DNA of 32,107 nt from an uncultured Oscillospiraceae bacterium (GTDB lineage Bacteria; Bacillota; Clostridia; Oscillospirales; Oscillospiraceae): positions 1 through 32,107 of the forward strand of contig CAAENU010000046.1 in the NCBI GenBank assembly GCA_900757415.1, written 5' to 3'. Below are positions 1 through 8,360 of the stretch, one piece after another. The translations under genes and the position numbers were made by a program. Position 1 is the first letter of the stretch. Every line of letters starts with the position of its first letter. The notes beneath the pieces are model-generated. The model was not told where the DNA came from. It saw nothing but the letters and a program-made list of their open reading frames with translations, and did not search any database.

Positions 1-1
1 C

Positions 2-142
2 TGGGCAAGCCTTGAGCATACCATCCGCTATAAGAAAAACTTGCCGATAAATGCTGAAGTCGAAACTGAACTGAAAGAGTGCGCCGATTCCAGCAGAGAG
101 TGGGACAGCAAAATGGAGCATCTACTGCACATCTTAACATAA
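2..142 (+). CDS. Small alarmone (GTP pyrophosphokinase) synthetase, 3' end only
   Basis: Reading from base 2, an open frame of 46 codons runs into the window and stops at TAA 140-142. It begins WASLEHTIRYKKN and ends in an acidic helical tail. The W-A-S-L-E-H-x-x-R-Y-K pattern matches the C-terminal part of the RelA/SpoT-fold domain in small alarmone synthetases of the RelQ/YjbM and YwaC type. Those enzymes transfer pyrophosphate from ATP to GDP or GTP to make (p)ppGpp. The catalytic part lies outside the window, so activity cannot be judged. Family assignment is by remembered motif. Confidence 0.75.
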   Translation, partial: WASLEHTIRYKKNLPINAEVETELKECADSSREWDSKMEHLLHILT

Positions 143-281
143 TGCGTCGGATATAAAAGGACAAGCATATGTCATCGGGCGATTCTCCGCGTTTTATGAA
201 AAGCACTGGACGTTCTGCGACCGCTTCCCGTGGCGGAAATATTTCGCGCCGGACGCTGCGGCACAGACGAGCGCGGAGTGA
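138..281 (+). pseudogene. Possible decayed coding remnant
   Basis: A 47-codon frame without ATG, GTG or TTG start runs from just after a stop to TGA 279-281. Its peptide (central part VIGRFSAFYEKHWTFCDRF) is rich in aromatic and charged residues, more like a true protein C-terminus than random frame noise. It overlaps the end of the preceding synthetase gene and has no ribosome binding site of its own. I do not recognise the family. It could equally be chance. Confidence 0.2.
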
Positions 282-818
282 AACGCCTTGTATCTCCCTG
301 TGCCGGTGCGCAGATAAAAAAGCTGCCCTGCTTGTGCGCAGGGCAGCTTGAATATTCTTAGTAATGTTGCAGCAGGCGATTTTCGCAACTGCGTATCGCC
401 GGTTCCTCTACGCCATTTTTACGCCATTTCCGCGTGGGGATGCGTAGGGAAATAGGAACTTTTATGTTTTGACTTCATCCGAAAATGCCTGTCCTATCAA
501 GCTTTATCGGCATTTGTGCGTTTGCGGAGACTTATAGAAACAGGCTCGCTTTCGACGATACCTAATTTCATAAAAGCAAAACTCCTTTGCCGTATTTTCA
601 GCTTCATATTGTAGCATCAACTGCCATAAAGTGCAAGGGCGGGGGCGTAAATTTATCCCGGCGGCCCGGACAGGCTGCCATAAGCGCATTTCGGCAAACA
701 TGAAAACATCACATATTGTTGAAGTTACAAGCGTTTCTTTAACAAAAACTTAACGCAAAGATGTTGAAAAATGTGGTATGGTATGTAGCAGCAATTTCAA
801 ACCCAACGGAGGAACCCC
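143..818. other. Intergenic stretch of about 650 bp without a convincing gene
   Basis: No frame here has both a ribosome binding site and a recognisable product. Apart from the possible remnant at 138-281, there is a minus-strand open frame of 38 codons that ends at 358 (TAA), only 9 bp before a strong minus-strand terminator. Its peptide includes WRKNGVEEPAIRSCENRLL. It is entered from a TGA with no start codon, so it may be the fossil 3' end of a lost gene. Base composition is patchy and AT-rich near 720-780. An extended -10-like TGgTATGGT (774-782) could serve the next gene but has no clear -35. Confidence 0.5.
320..349 (-). terminator. Minus-strand intrinsic terminator
   Basis: A perfect 12-bp stem (320-331 with 338-349, loop 332-337) is followed on the minus strand by a T-run (complement of the A-run at 315-320). 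It is oriented to end a minus-strand transcript, yet no intact minus-strand gene lies upstream of it. Confidence 0.65.
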
Positions 819-3800
819 ATGAACACTTATCGTGCCGGTATCGATATCGGCTCCACCACAGTCAAGCTGGTGGTGCTGGATGAACAGGATTATATGCTTT
901 ACGGCGATTACCGCCGCCACCATGCCCATACCCAGCAGACGCTGGCCGATCTGCTGCGCGAGGCGCGCGCCGCGCTGGGCGAGTGTGCGCTGCGCTGCGC
1001 CATCACCGGCTCCGGCTCCATCAATCTGGGCCGCGCGCTGGACATCCCCTTTGTGCAGGAGGTGGTGGCCGTGGCCACGGCGCTGGAAAAGCGCTATCCG
1101 CAGACGGATGTGGCCATTGAGCTGGGCGGCGAGGACGCCAAGATCATCTATTTTACCGGCGGCCTGGAGGAACGGATGAACGGCGTGTGCGCCGGTGGCA
1201 CCGGCTCGTTTATCGACCAGATGGCCGCCCTGCTGCAAACGGACGCGAAGAGCCTCAACGACGCGGCGGCGGACTATCAGGAGCTGTACACCATCGCCGC
1301 ACGCTGCGGTGTGTTCGCCAAGACCGATATCCAGCCGCTGATCAACGAGGGCGCCACCCGAGCGGATCTGGCTGCCTCTATCTTTCAGGCGGTGGTGAAC
1401 CAGACGATCTCCGGTCTTGCCTGCGGCAAGCCCATCCGTGGCTGCGTGGCCTTTCTGGGCGGGCCACTGCACTTTCTGCCGGAACTGAAAAAGGCTTTTA
1501 TCCGCACGCTGCGTCTTGCACCGGAAAACATTGTGGATCCGGAGGATTCCCACCTTTTCGCCGCCATGGGCGCGGCGCTGGAAACGGAAACGGATGCCGC
1601 CGCACGGCCTGTTGACGAGCTGATCGACCGGCTCTCACAGGGGGTGGCCATGGCCTTTGAGATCAAGCGCCTGCCGCCGCTGTTTGCCGACAGGGAGGAG
1701 TATGATGCCTTCTGTGCCCGCCATGCCCGGGCGGTGGTGGCCAAGGCTGACCTGTGTACATACAAGGGCGATTGCTTTTTGGGCATTGATGCCGGATCCA
1801 CTACCACCAAGCTGGCGCTGACGGGGGCAAAGGGGGAACTTTTGTGGTCGTACTACGCCAACAACAGCGGCAGTCCCATCCATACCGCCATGGCGGCGCT
1901 GGCACAGCTGCGCACGCTGCTGCCCGGCACCGCCCATATCGCCCGCTCCTGTTCCACCGGCTATGGAGAGGCGCTGCTGAAGGCCGCGCTCCATCTGGAT
2001 GAGGGCGAGGTGGAGACCATTGCCCACACCACGGCGGCGGCTTTCTTTGATCCGCAGGTGGATTGCGTGCTGGATATCGGCGGACAGGACATGAAGTGCA
2101 TCCGCCTGAAAAACGGCACCGTGGACAGCGTGATGCTCAACGAGGCATGCTCCTCCGGGTGCGGATCGTTTCTGGAGAATTTTGCCAATTCCTTAGGCTT
2201 TACGGCGGCGCAGTTCGCCGATGAGGCGCTGTTTGCCCGGCACCCGGTGGATCTGGGCACCCGCTGCACGGTGTTTATGAATTCCAACGTAAAGCAGGCC
2301 CAGAAGGAGGGAGCGGCGGTGTCCGATATCTCGGCGGGCCTTGCCTACTCCGTGATCAAAAACGCCCTGTTCAAGGTCATTAAGCTGGCCGATGCCCGGG
2401 AGCTGGGCCGCCACATCGTGGTGCAGGGCGGCACCTTTTATAATAAAGCGGTGCTGCGTGCTTTTGAGCGTATTGCCGGCGTGGAGGCGGTATGTCCGGA
2501 TATCTCGGGACTGATGGGTGCTTTCGGCGCGGCGCTGATCGCCCGCGACCGCTACTGCGGGCAGCCTACCGCCATGCTGGATTTTGACCGGATCGCCGCG
2601 CTGACCTTTTCCACAAAAACCGCCCGCTGCGGCGGGTGTGAGAACAACTGCCTGCTGACCGTCAGCACCTTTTCCGATGGCGGGCGCTATATCTCCGGCA
2701 ACCGCTGCGAGAAGCGGGTGAAGAACGCCGGTGCAGCCCAACCGGGCGCCAACATGATGGCCTATAAGCGGCAGCGCCTGTTCGATTACCCCGCGCTGGA
2801 GGAAAACGAAGCAAAGCGTGGCGTGATCGGTATTCCGCGGGTACTGAACCTGTATGAAAACTTCCCCTATTGGGCCACCTTCTTCCGCCATCTGGGTTTC
2901 CGGGTGGTGGTGTCGCCCTTTTCCACCCGCGCCATCTATGAGATGGGTATGGAATCCATCCCCTCCGAGTCGGAGTGCTATCCCGCCAAGCTGGCCCACG
3001 GCCATGTGGAGTGGCTGGCGCAGCACGGCGTCACCACGATTTTTCATCCCTGTGTTTTTTATGAGTATCAGGAGACGCCGGATGCCCAGAACCACTATAA
3101 CTGCCCCATGGTGGTGTCCTATCCTGAGAACCTGAAGAATAATGTGGAGGCCATCACCAGCGGGCAGGTGCGGTATATCCGTCCCTTTATCGCCTTTACC
3201 AGCGAGAAAACGGCGGAGGAGCGGCTGGTGAAGCTGTGCCGCGACGTGTGGGACATCCCCACCGCAGAGGTGCGCGCCGCCGCCCGGGCGGCGTGGAGCG
3301 AGCAGCGCCGCGCCAAGGATGATATCCGCGCCGAGGGCCGCCGTCTTCTGGCGGAAATGGAGCGGGCCGGCAAGCGGGGCATCGTGCTGGCGGGGCGGCC
3401 CTACCACATCGACCCGGAGATCAATCATGGCATCCCGGAGTTGATCGCGTCCTGCGGACTGTATGTATTCACTGAGGACAGCCTCCCGCTGGATACCCCG
3501 CCCCAGCGCCCGCTGCGGGTGGTGGATCAATGGGTGTTTCACTCCCGGCTGTACGCTGCGGCGGAGTTTGTGGGCGGGCGGAACGATCTGGAGCTGGTGC
3601 AGCTTTTCTCGTTCGGCTGCGGTTTGGACGCCGTTACCACCGATCAGGTGTGCGAGATACTGGAAAAGTGCAACAAACTCTATACTGTGCTGAAGATCGA
3701 CGAGGTCAACAATCTGGGGGCGGCGCGGATCCGCGTCCGCAGCCTGCTGGCCGCCATGAACATGCGGCAGAATCGGCAGATCTGCGCCCAACCACAGCCG

Positions 3801-5045
3801 CTGGCCTATCCCCGCGCCGAGTTTACCAAAGAGATGTTTGACGCGGGCTATACCATTCTGGCACCGCAGATGTCGCCCATTCATTTTGACGTGATCGAGC
3901 CGGTGTTCCGCCGCTACGGCTACCATGTGGAGATCCTGAATAACGCCACCCGCAAGGCGGTGGATGTGGGGTTGCAGTACGTTAACAACGATGCCTGCTA
4001 TCCCTCCATCCTTTCCGTGGGGCAACTGATGGAGGCGGTGCTGTCGGGCCGGTATGATACGGATAAGCTGGCGCTGATCATGACCCAGACCGGCGGATGC
4101 TGCCGGGCCAGCAACTATGTGGCCTTTATCCGCCGCGCGCTTGACAAGGCGGGACTGGGCCACATCCCTGTGATCTCCCTGAATCTGAACGGCATGGAGA
4201 AAAACAGTGGCTTTCACGTTTCTCCCGCCATGGGACTGGCTGCGCTGCGCCAGCTGGTCATCGGCGATCTGCTGATGCGCTGCTTGTACCGCACTCGGCC
4301 GTATGAGGCTGTTCCCGAGTCTGCCAATGCCCTGCACGCCAAGTGGCGCGATATCGCCGCCGCCTATGCCATGGGGGAAAAGACCGGTTATACCTACGGC
4401 GGCATCTGCCGGGGTATCGTGGCGGATTTTGACGCGTTGGCCCTGAACGAGAGTCTGCGCAAACCGCGCGTCGGTATCGTGGGAGAGATTCTGGTGAAGT
4501 ACATGCCCCTGGCCAACAACTATCTTGTGGATCTACTGGAGCAGGAGGGGGCTGAGGCTGTGGTACCCGATCTCACCGACTTCCTTGTGGAGTGCATTTA
4601 TCAGCAAAGCTACAAGCATGACTATCTGGGTGCGCCGTGGACCTCCAGCCTGCTGGCCAAAGTGGGAACGGACGGCATTGCGGCCATCCGCAGACCGGCG
4701 GTAGAGGCGCTGAAGGCCAGCCGCCGCTTTGACCCGCCCACCCCCATGGCCTACATTGCCGAGCTTGCCAAACCCTTTTTGTCACTGGGCAATCAGTATG
4801 GCGAGGGATGGTTCCTCTGCGGCGAGATGGCGGAGCTGCTGACGCAGGGCGTGCCCAACATCGTGTGTATCCAACCCTTTGCCTGTCTTCCCAACCATGT
4901 GGTGGGCAAGGGCGTTATCAAGGCGCTGAAGGCCGCCTATCCGCAGGCCAATATCGCCGCCGTGGATTATGATCCCGGCGCCAGCGAGGTAAACCAGCTC
5001 AACCGGATCAAGCTGATGCTGTCCGCGGCGAAAAAGAATCTGTAA
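819..5045 (+). CDS. Fused acyl-CoA dehydratase activase / dehydratase-like protein
   Basis: This is a 1408-residue protein with four modules. Residues about 6-255 are a BadF/BadG-type ATPase (GIDIGSTTVKL, ELGGEDAKI, CAGGTGSF). Residues about 318-570 are a second ATPase (GIDAGSTTTKL, DIGGQDMK, CSSGCGSFLENF). A DUF2229 domain starts near 665 (GIPRVLNLYENFPYW, SECYPAKLAHGH). The C-terminal half resembles the HgdB/HgdC-associated dehydratase fold. Classical activases are about 260-residue homodimers that bind one [4Fe-4S] cluster between subunits and send an ATP-driven electron to 2-hydroxyacyl-CoA dehydratase; here both halves are in one chain. Long fusions of this kind are common in Clostridia, but their substrate is not established. 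No hgdA/hgdB-type partner lies nearby. GGAGG at 808-812 supports the start. Confidence 0.9.
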   Translation: MNTYRAGIDIGSTTVKLVVLDEQDYMLYGDYRRHHAHTQQTLADLLREARAALGECALRCAITGSGSINLGRALDIPFVQEVVAVATALEKRYPQTDVAIELGGEDAKIIYFTGGLEERMNGVCAGGTGSFIDQMAALLQTDAKSLNDAAADYQELYTIAARCGVFAKTDIQPLINEGATRADLAASIFQAVVNQTISGLACGKPIRGCVAFLGGPLHFLPELKKAFIRTLRLAPENIVDPEDSHLFAAMGAALETETDAAARPVDELIDRLSQGVAMAFEIKRLPPLFADREEYDAFCARHARAVVAKADLCTYKGDCFLGIDAGSTTTKLALTGAKGELLWSYYANNSGSPIHTAMAALAQLRTLLPGTAHIARSCSTGYGEALLKAALHLDEGEVETIAHTTAAAFFDPQVDCVLDIGGQDMKCIRLKNGTVDSVMLNEACSSGCGSFLENFANSLGFTAAQFADEALFARHPVDLGTRCTVFMNSNVKQAQKEGAAVSDISAGLAYSVIKNALFKVIKLADARELGRHIVVQGGTFYNKAVLRAFERIAGVEAVCPDISGLMGAFGAALIARDRYCGQPTAMLDFDRIAALTFSTKTARCGGCENNCLLTVSTFSDGGRYISGNRCEKRVKNAGAAQPGANMMAYKRQRLFDYPALEENEAKRGVIGIPRVLNLYENFPYWATFFRHLGFRVVVSPFSTRAIYEMGMESIPSESECYPAKLAHGHVEWLAQHGVTTIFHPCVFYEYQETPDAQNHYNCPMVVSYPENLKNNVEAITSGQVRYIRPFIAFTSEKTAEERLVKLCRDVWDIPTAEVRAAARAAWSEQRRAKDDIRAEGRRLLAEMERAGKRGIVLAGRPYHIDPEINHGIPELIASCGLYVFTEDSLPLDTPPQRPLRVVDQWVFHSRLYAAAEFVGGRNDLELVQLFSFGCGLDAVTTDQVCEILEKCNKLYTVLKIDEVNNLGAARIRVRSLLAAMNMRQNRQICAQPQPLAYPRAEFTKEMFDAGYTILAPQMSPIHFDVIEPVFRRYGYHVEILNNATRKAVDVGLQYVNNDACYPSILSVGQLMEAVLSGRYDTDKLALIMTQTGGCCRASNYVAFIRRALDKAGLGHIPVISLNLNGMEKNSGFHVSPAMGLAALRQLVIGDLLMRCLYRTRPYEAVPESANALHAKWRDIAAAYAMGEKTGYTYGGICRGIVADFDALALNESLRKPRVGIVGEILVKYMPLANNYLVDLLEQEGAEAVVPDLTDFLVECIYQQSYKHDYLGAPWTSSLLAKVGTDGIAAIRRPAVEALKASRRFDPPTPMAYIAELAKPFLSLGNQYGEGWFLCGEMAELLTQGVPNIVCIQPFACLPNHVVGKGVIKALKAAYPQANIAAVDYDPGASEVNQLNRIKLMLSAAKKNL

Positions 5046-5051
5046 CGATGT

Positions 5052-5084
5052 GGGAACCGCATGCCGGTAGGGCATGCGGTTCCC
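5052..5084 (+). terminator. Hairpin after the dehydratase-activase gene
   Basis: A perfect 14-bp stem (5052-5065 with 5071-5084, loop GGTAG) begins 7 bp after the stop codon. No U-tract follows, so it may be an mRNA-stabilising 3' end or a Rho-assisted terminator rather than a canonical intrinsic one. Confidence 0.55.
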
Positions 5085-5152
5085 GCGCCGTCAAAAGCGC
5101 CTCGCGGAATTGGCCGCCCTCTATGACAGGGAGCTTTCCGGCGGATCGCGGC

Positions 5153-5181
5153 TTGCAATTCGGGATGGAACGTGGTATGAT
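5153..5181 (+). promoter_or_regulatory. Sigma-A promoter for the HAD phosphatase
   Basis: TTGCAA (5153-5158), a 17-bp spacer and TATGAT (5176-5181) lie 33 bp before the HAD phosphatase start codon. Confidence 0.65.
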
Positions 5182-5213
5182 CGGGCCGAAGATGAGCAAG
5201 GAGGATATGACCT

Positions 5214-5855
5214 ATGGGATATGAGACCTACCTTTTTGATATGGACGGAACGCTGCTGGACACCATTGCCGATCTGGCCAGCGCCGTGAATCATACGCTG
5301 GCGCAATACGGCTATCCCCAACACACGGTGGAACAGGTGCGTATGGCACTGGGGAACGGCGCGGTGAAGCTGATGGCCGCCATGCTGCCGCAGGGCGAGG
5401 AGACGCCCGGCTTTGCGGATATCATGCGTGATTACCGCGCATGGTATCAGGAGCATTCCTGCGTGGAGACCGCTCCCTATCCCGGGATCCCGGAGCTGCT
5501 GGCGGCGCTACGGCAGCGGGGCTGCCGGATCGGCATCGTATCCAATAAGCCGGATGCCACCGTGCAGCGTCTGGCGGAGCGCTTCTTTCCCGGCATTCCG
5601 GCCTTTGGAGAAAGTCCGGCCTGTCCCCGCAAGCCGGCGCCGGATATGGTATACCGGGCATTGAAAGAGCTGGGGGCCGACCGGGGGAGCGCCGTATATG
5701 TGGGCGACAGCGAGGTGGACGCCGCCACGGCCCGCAACGCCGGAGTGCCGCTGATCGGCGTGAGCTGGGGTTTCCGCGGCCGTCAGGCGCTGGAGGAATG
5801 CGGCGTGGAGCAGATTGCCGACACGGCGGCGGAGGTGGCGGAATTTCCCCGTTGA
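5214..5855 (+). CDS. HAD-family phosphatase, phosphoglycolate phosphatase-like
   Basis: This is a 213-residue haloacid dehalogenase hydrolase. Motif I FDMDGTLLDT supplies the nucleophile Asp9 and acid/base Asp11. Motif II is IVSNKP and motif III/IV is GDSEVDAATARNAG, the acidic Mg2+ site. A helical cap lies between motif I and II, as in Gph and PpaX proteins of about 215 residues. It should be a cytosolic Mg2+-dependent phosphomonoesterase. The substrate cannot be read from sequence; phosphoglycolate or PPi are usual database labels. AAGGAGG at 5198-5204 selects ATG 5214 over the out-of-frame ATG a few bases upstream. Its stop codon overlaps the -35 box of the thrS promoter. Confidence 0.85.
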   Translation: MGYETYLFDMDGTLLDTIADLASAVNHTLAQYGYPQHTVEQVRMALGNGAVKLMAAMLPQGEETPGFADIMRDYRAWYQEHSCVETAPYPGIPELLAALRQRGCRIGIVSNKPDATVQRLAERFFPGIPAFGESPACPRKPAPDMVYRALKELGADRGSAVYVGDSEVDAATARNAGVPLIGVSWGFRGRQALEECGVEQIADTAAEVAEFPR

Positions 5856-5880
5856 CAAGCGGAAAAAAGGGCGCTATAAT
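5852..5880 (+). promoter_or_regulatory. Consensus sigma-A promoter for the thrS leader
   Basis: TTGACA (5852-5857), 17-bp spacer, TATAAT (5875-5880): both boxes match consensus exactly. The -35 overlaps the stop codon of the upstream phosphatase gene. Confidence 0.9.
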
Positions 5881-5886
5881 ACGGTA

Positions 5887-6126
5887 ATCAAAAAGCAATG
5901 ACGGAGAAGAAACTGTTTGTCAATGGCGAAAGAGAGGGACGCCCCGGCTGAAAGCGTTCCGCCTGCGGCGCAGCCTGTACCACTCCCGAGCCGCCTGCGA
6001 TGAGCAGGACGGGGATTGCCCGTTACAGCAATCACGAGCGACGGCTGCAAAGCCGTAAGCAGGGTGGAACCGTGGAGTAAAGTATTTTTACCTCACCCCT
6101 GAACACATCAGGGGTGGGGATTTTTT
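5887..6126 (+). promoter_or_regulatory. T-box riboswitch leader of thrS
   Basis: The roughly 240-nt leader contains the T-box core AGGGTGGAACCGTGG at 6061-6075 and, 15 nt further on, an intrinsic terminator. The UGGA of the T-box bulge could pair with a tRNA acceptor end UCCA. A threonine codon ACC at 5979-5981, followed by A, is the best specifier candidate in the stem I region. Uncharged tRNA-Thr would bind and stabilise the antiterminator, switching thrS on during threonine shortage. The leader class and target are secure from the motif plus the downstream gene; the exact specifier was not checked by folding. Confidence 0.88.
6091..6126 (+). terminator. T-box regulated intrinsic terminator
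   Basis: A 12-bp stem (6091-6102 with 6108-6119, one G-U pair, loop ACACA) is followed after one A by six T's (6121-6126). It is the OFF state of the thrS T-box. Confidence 0.9.
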
Positions 6127-6157
6127 ATCCCGCCCCCAACGACAAGGAGGATATCCC

Positions 6158-7951
6158 ATGAGCGAAGAAAACATCTACACCTTTGAAAACGAGCAGTACC
6201 GCAGAACTTATTGGCATACCTGTTCCCACATTCTGGCGCAGGCCGTGAAGCGCCTGTGGCCGGAGGTGAAGCTGGCCATCGGCCCCAGCATCGACAACGG
6301 CTTTTATTACGATCTGGACGCGCCCTTTGCCTTTACTCCAGAGAATCTGGCGGAGATCGAGGCTGAGATGCGGAAGATCTGCAAGGAAAAGCTGAAGCTG
6401 GAGCGCTTCGAGCTGCCCCGGGAGGAAGCCGTCAAGTTCATGGAGGAGAAGGATGAACCCTACAAGGTGGAGCTGATCCGCGACCTGCCGGATGACGCGG
6501 TCATCAGTTTCTACAAGCAGGGCGAGTTTACCGACCTGTGCGCCGGCCCCCACGTGGACTCCACCGGCCGCATCAAGGGCAACGGCATCAAGCTGACCGC
6601 CTGCAACGCCGCCTACTGGCGGGGCGATTCCAGCCGCAAGCAGCTTCAGCGCATCTACGGCGTGGCCTTCCCCAACAAGGACGAGCTGGAGACTTATCTG
6701 AAGGAGCGGGAGGACGCCCTGAAGCGCGACCACAACAAGCTGGGCCGCGAGCTGGAGTATTTCACCACCGTGGACTGCATCGGTCAGGGCCTGCCCATCC
6801 TGCTGCCCAAGGGTGCCCGCGTCATTCAGCTGCTGCAGCGTTGGGTGGAGGATACCGAACAGGAGCGCGGCTATCTGCTGACCAAGACCCCGCTGATGGC
6901 CAAGCGGGAGCTGTATAAGATCTCCGGCCACTGGGATCACTATCTGGACGGTATGTTTATTCTGGGCGATCCCATGGACGAGACGAAGGAGTGCTTCGCC
7001 CTGCGTCCCATGACCTGCCCGTTCCAGTATCAGGTGTATCTGAACCGGGGCCGCAGCTACCGCGATCTGCCCATGCGTCTGGGCGAGACGTCCACCCTGT
7101 TCCGCAACGAGGACTCCGGTGAGATGCACGGCCTGATCCGCGTCCGCCAGTTCACCATCTCCGAGGGCCATCTGGTGCTGCGTCCCGACCAGCTGGAGGA
7201 GGAGTTCAAGCAGTGTCTGGATCTGGCCAAGTATTGTCTGGGCACCGTGGGCCTGCTGGATAAGTGCACGTTCCGTTTCTCCCAGTGGGATCCCGCCAAC
7301 CCCAACAACAAGTATGAGGGCACCGCCGAGCAGTGGGAGCATGCCCAGTCCGCCATGGAGCGTATCCTGAAGGATCTGGACGTGGAGTACACCATCGGCA
7401 TCGATGAGGCCGCTTTCTACGGTCCCAAGCTGGATATCCAGTACAAGAACGTGTACGGTAAAGAGGACACCCTTGTCACCATCCAGATCGATATGCTGTT
7501 GGCCGAGCGCTTCGGCATGTACTATATCGATGAGAACGGCAACAAGGCGCTGCCCTATATTATCCACCGCACTTCTCTGGGTTGCTATGAGCGTACGCTG
7601 GCCTATCTGATCGAGGAGTACGCCGGTGCACTGCCCACATGGATGATGCCCGAGCAGGTCCGCTTCCTGCCTATTACCGACCGCGCCGCTGACTACTGCG
7701 CCGACGCCGCCAGGGAGCTGCGCAGGCAGGGTTTCCGCGTGGAGGTGGACAGCCGCAACGAGAAGGTGGGCAAAAAGATCCGCGAGGCCACGCTGGAGAA
7801 GATCCCCTTCATGCTGGTAGTGGGCGACCGCGACATGGAGAACGGCACCATCTCCGTCCGTACCCGCAAGGGCGAGGATCTGGGCGCCATGACGCTGGCT
7901 GATTTCGGCGCCAAGCTGCATGAGATCGTGGACAGCAAGTCCCGCGACTGA
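6158..7951 (+). CDS. thrS: Threonine--tRNA ligase without TGS domain
   Basis: This 597-residue enzyme charges tRNA-Thr with threonine. An N-terminal editing domain holds the HxxxH pair (His20, His24) and a CAGPHV motif near residue 128, which together coordinate the site that removes mischarged serine. The class II catalytic core has motif 2 (FRNEDSGEMHGL..R near 315), GPKLDIQ, and motif 3 around GCYERTLAYLIEEYAG. A C-terminal anticodon-binding domain follows (VDSRNEKVGKKIREA). Usual ThrS is about 640 residues and starts with a 60-residue TGS domain, which is absent here. GGAGG a few bases upstream of ATG 6158 supports this start, so the shortness is real. Control is by the T-box upstream. 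Confidence 0.96.
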   Translation: MSEENIYTFENEQYRRTYWHTCSHILAQAVKRLWPEVKLAIGPSIDNGFYYDLDAPFAFTPENLAEIEAEMRKICKEKLKLERFELPREEAVKFMEEKDEPYKVELIRDLPDDAVISFYKQGEFTDLCAGPHVDSTGRIKGNGIKLTACNAAYWRGDSSRKQLQRIYGVAFPNKDELETYLKEREDALKRDHNKLGRELEYFTTVDCIGQGLPILLPKGARVIQLLQRWVEDTEQERGYLLTKTPLMAKRELYKISGHWDHYLDGMFILGDPMDETKECFALRPMTCPFQYQVYLNRGRSYRDLPMRLGETSTLFRNEDSGEMHGLIRVRQFTISEGHLVLRPDQLEEEFKQCLDLAKYCLGTVGLLDKCTFRFSQWDPANPNNKYEGTAEQWEHAQSAMERILKDLDVEYTIGIDEAAFYGPKLDIQYKNVYGKEDTLVTIQIDMLLAERFGMYYIDENGNKALPYIIHRTSLGCYERTLAYLIEEYAGALPTWMMPEQVRFLPITDRAADYCADAARELRRQGFRVEVDSRNEKVGKKIREATLEKIPFMLVVGDRDMENGTISVRTRKGEDLGAMTLADFGAKLHEIVDSKSRD

Positions 7952-7986
7952 GAAAAGGTAGCATACACTTTTTACGCATAATCATA

Positions 7987-8030
7987 CGCATTCCCGCCAG
8001 ACTTGCAGTCTGGCGGGAATGCGATTTTTT
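7987..8030 (+). terminator. Intrinsic terminator of thrS
   Basis: A perfect 16-bp stem (7987-8002 with 8008-8023, loop TTGCA) is followed by T6 at 8025-8030. Confidence 0.92.
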
Positions 8031-8277
8031 GCGCGAAATTGGGCGGTCTTTTGCTATGGTATACGCCAACTATGGAAAAAACCGTCAACAATGTGCGCCG
8101 GAAGAAAAAAGATAGGGACAGACGGGAAAAAGTCTTTTGGAGATAAAGCCAAAAAAGCCGATAAAAAAGTTCTGGAAACTGCCAATATTTGTGCAATATC
8201 ACAACAAAAATGTAAATATGTTTCCCAGAAAAGAACATATGTCAACGCAATGATTGCGAGCCGTGGCTGTTATTGTA
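8031..8277. other. Upstream regulatory region of the ABC importer operon
   Basis: About 250 bp, more AT-rich than the genes around it, with no credible gene. It contains the 13-bp palindrome CGCAATGATTGCG (8246-8258), which ends 19 bp before the -35 box of the following promoter. It also contains ACATATGT at 8235-8242. Either could be a regulator site; no regulator gene is adjacent. Confidence 0.4.
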
Positions 8278-8307
8278 TTGACAAATTGTGAACCCATCTG
8301 GTAAAAT
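8278..8307 (+). promoter_or_regulatory. Promoter of the DUF3798 ABC operon
   Basis: TTGACA (8278-8283), 18-bp spacer and TAAAAT (8302-8307), 53 bp before the first start codon of the operon. Confidence 0.75.
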
Positions 8308-8360
8308 TAGAGTACCCCATAGCAACCGTTTTGCAAAAAAATGAAAATCAGGAGGTAAGT

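Noticed and set aside
361..480. Possible tRNA or integrase attachment site
   Set aside because: No cloverleaf can be drawn, there is no integrase gene in the window and no second copy of the sequence.
2193..4337. Long minus-strand open frame (714 codons) opposite the activase gene
   Set aside because: It is the mirror of a GC-rich gene with strong third-position bias. Its peptide is low-complexity His/Gln/Gly-rich and has no ribosome binding site or domain.
6125..7921. Minus-strand open frame (598 codons) opposite thrS
   Set aside because: Antisense shadow of a certain housekeeping gene; the peptide is Leu/Gln/His-rich without motifs.
8019..8291. Possible 90-residue gene after thrS
   Set aside because: It starts inside the thrS terminator arm, has no ribosome binding site and overlaps the next promoter. 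The Lys-rich peptide looks like translated intergenic AT-rich DNA.
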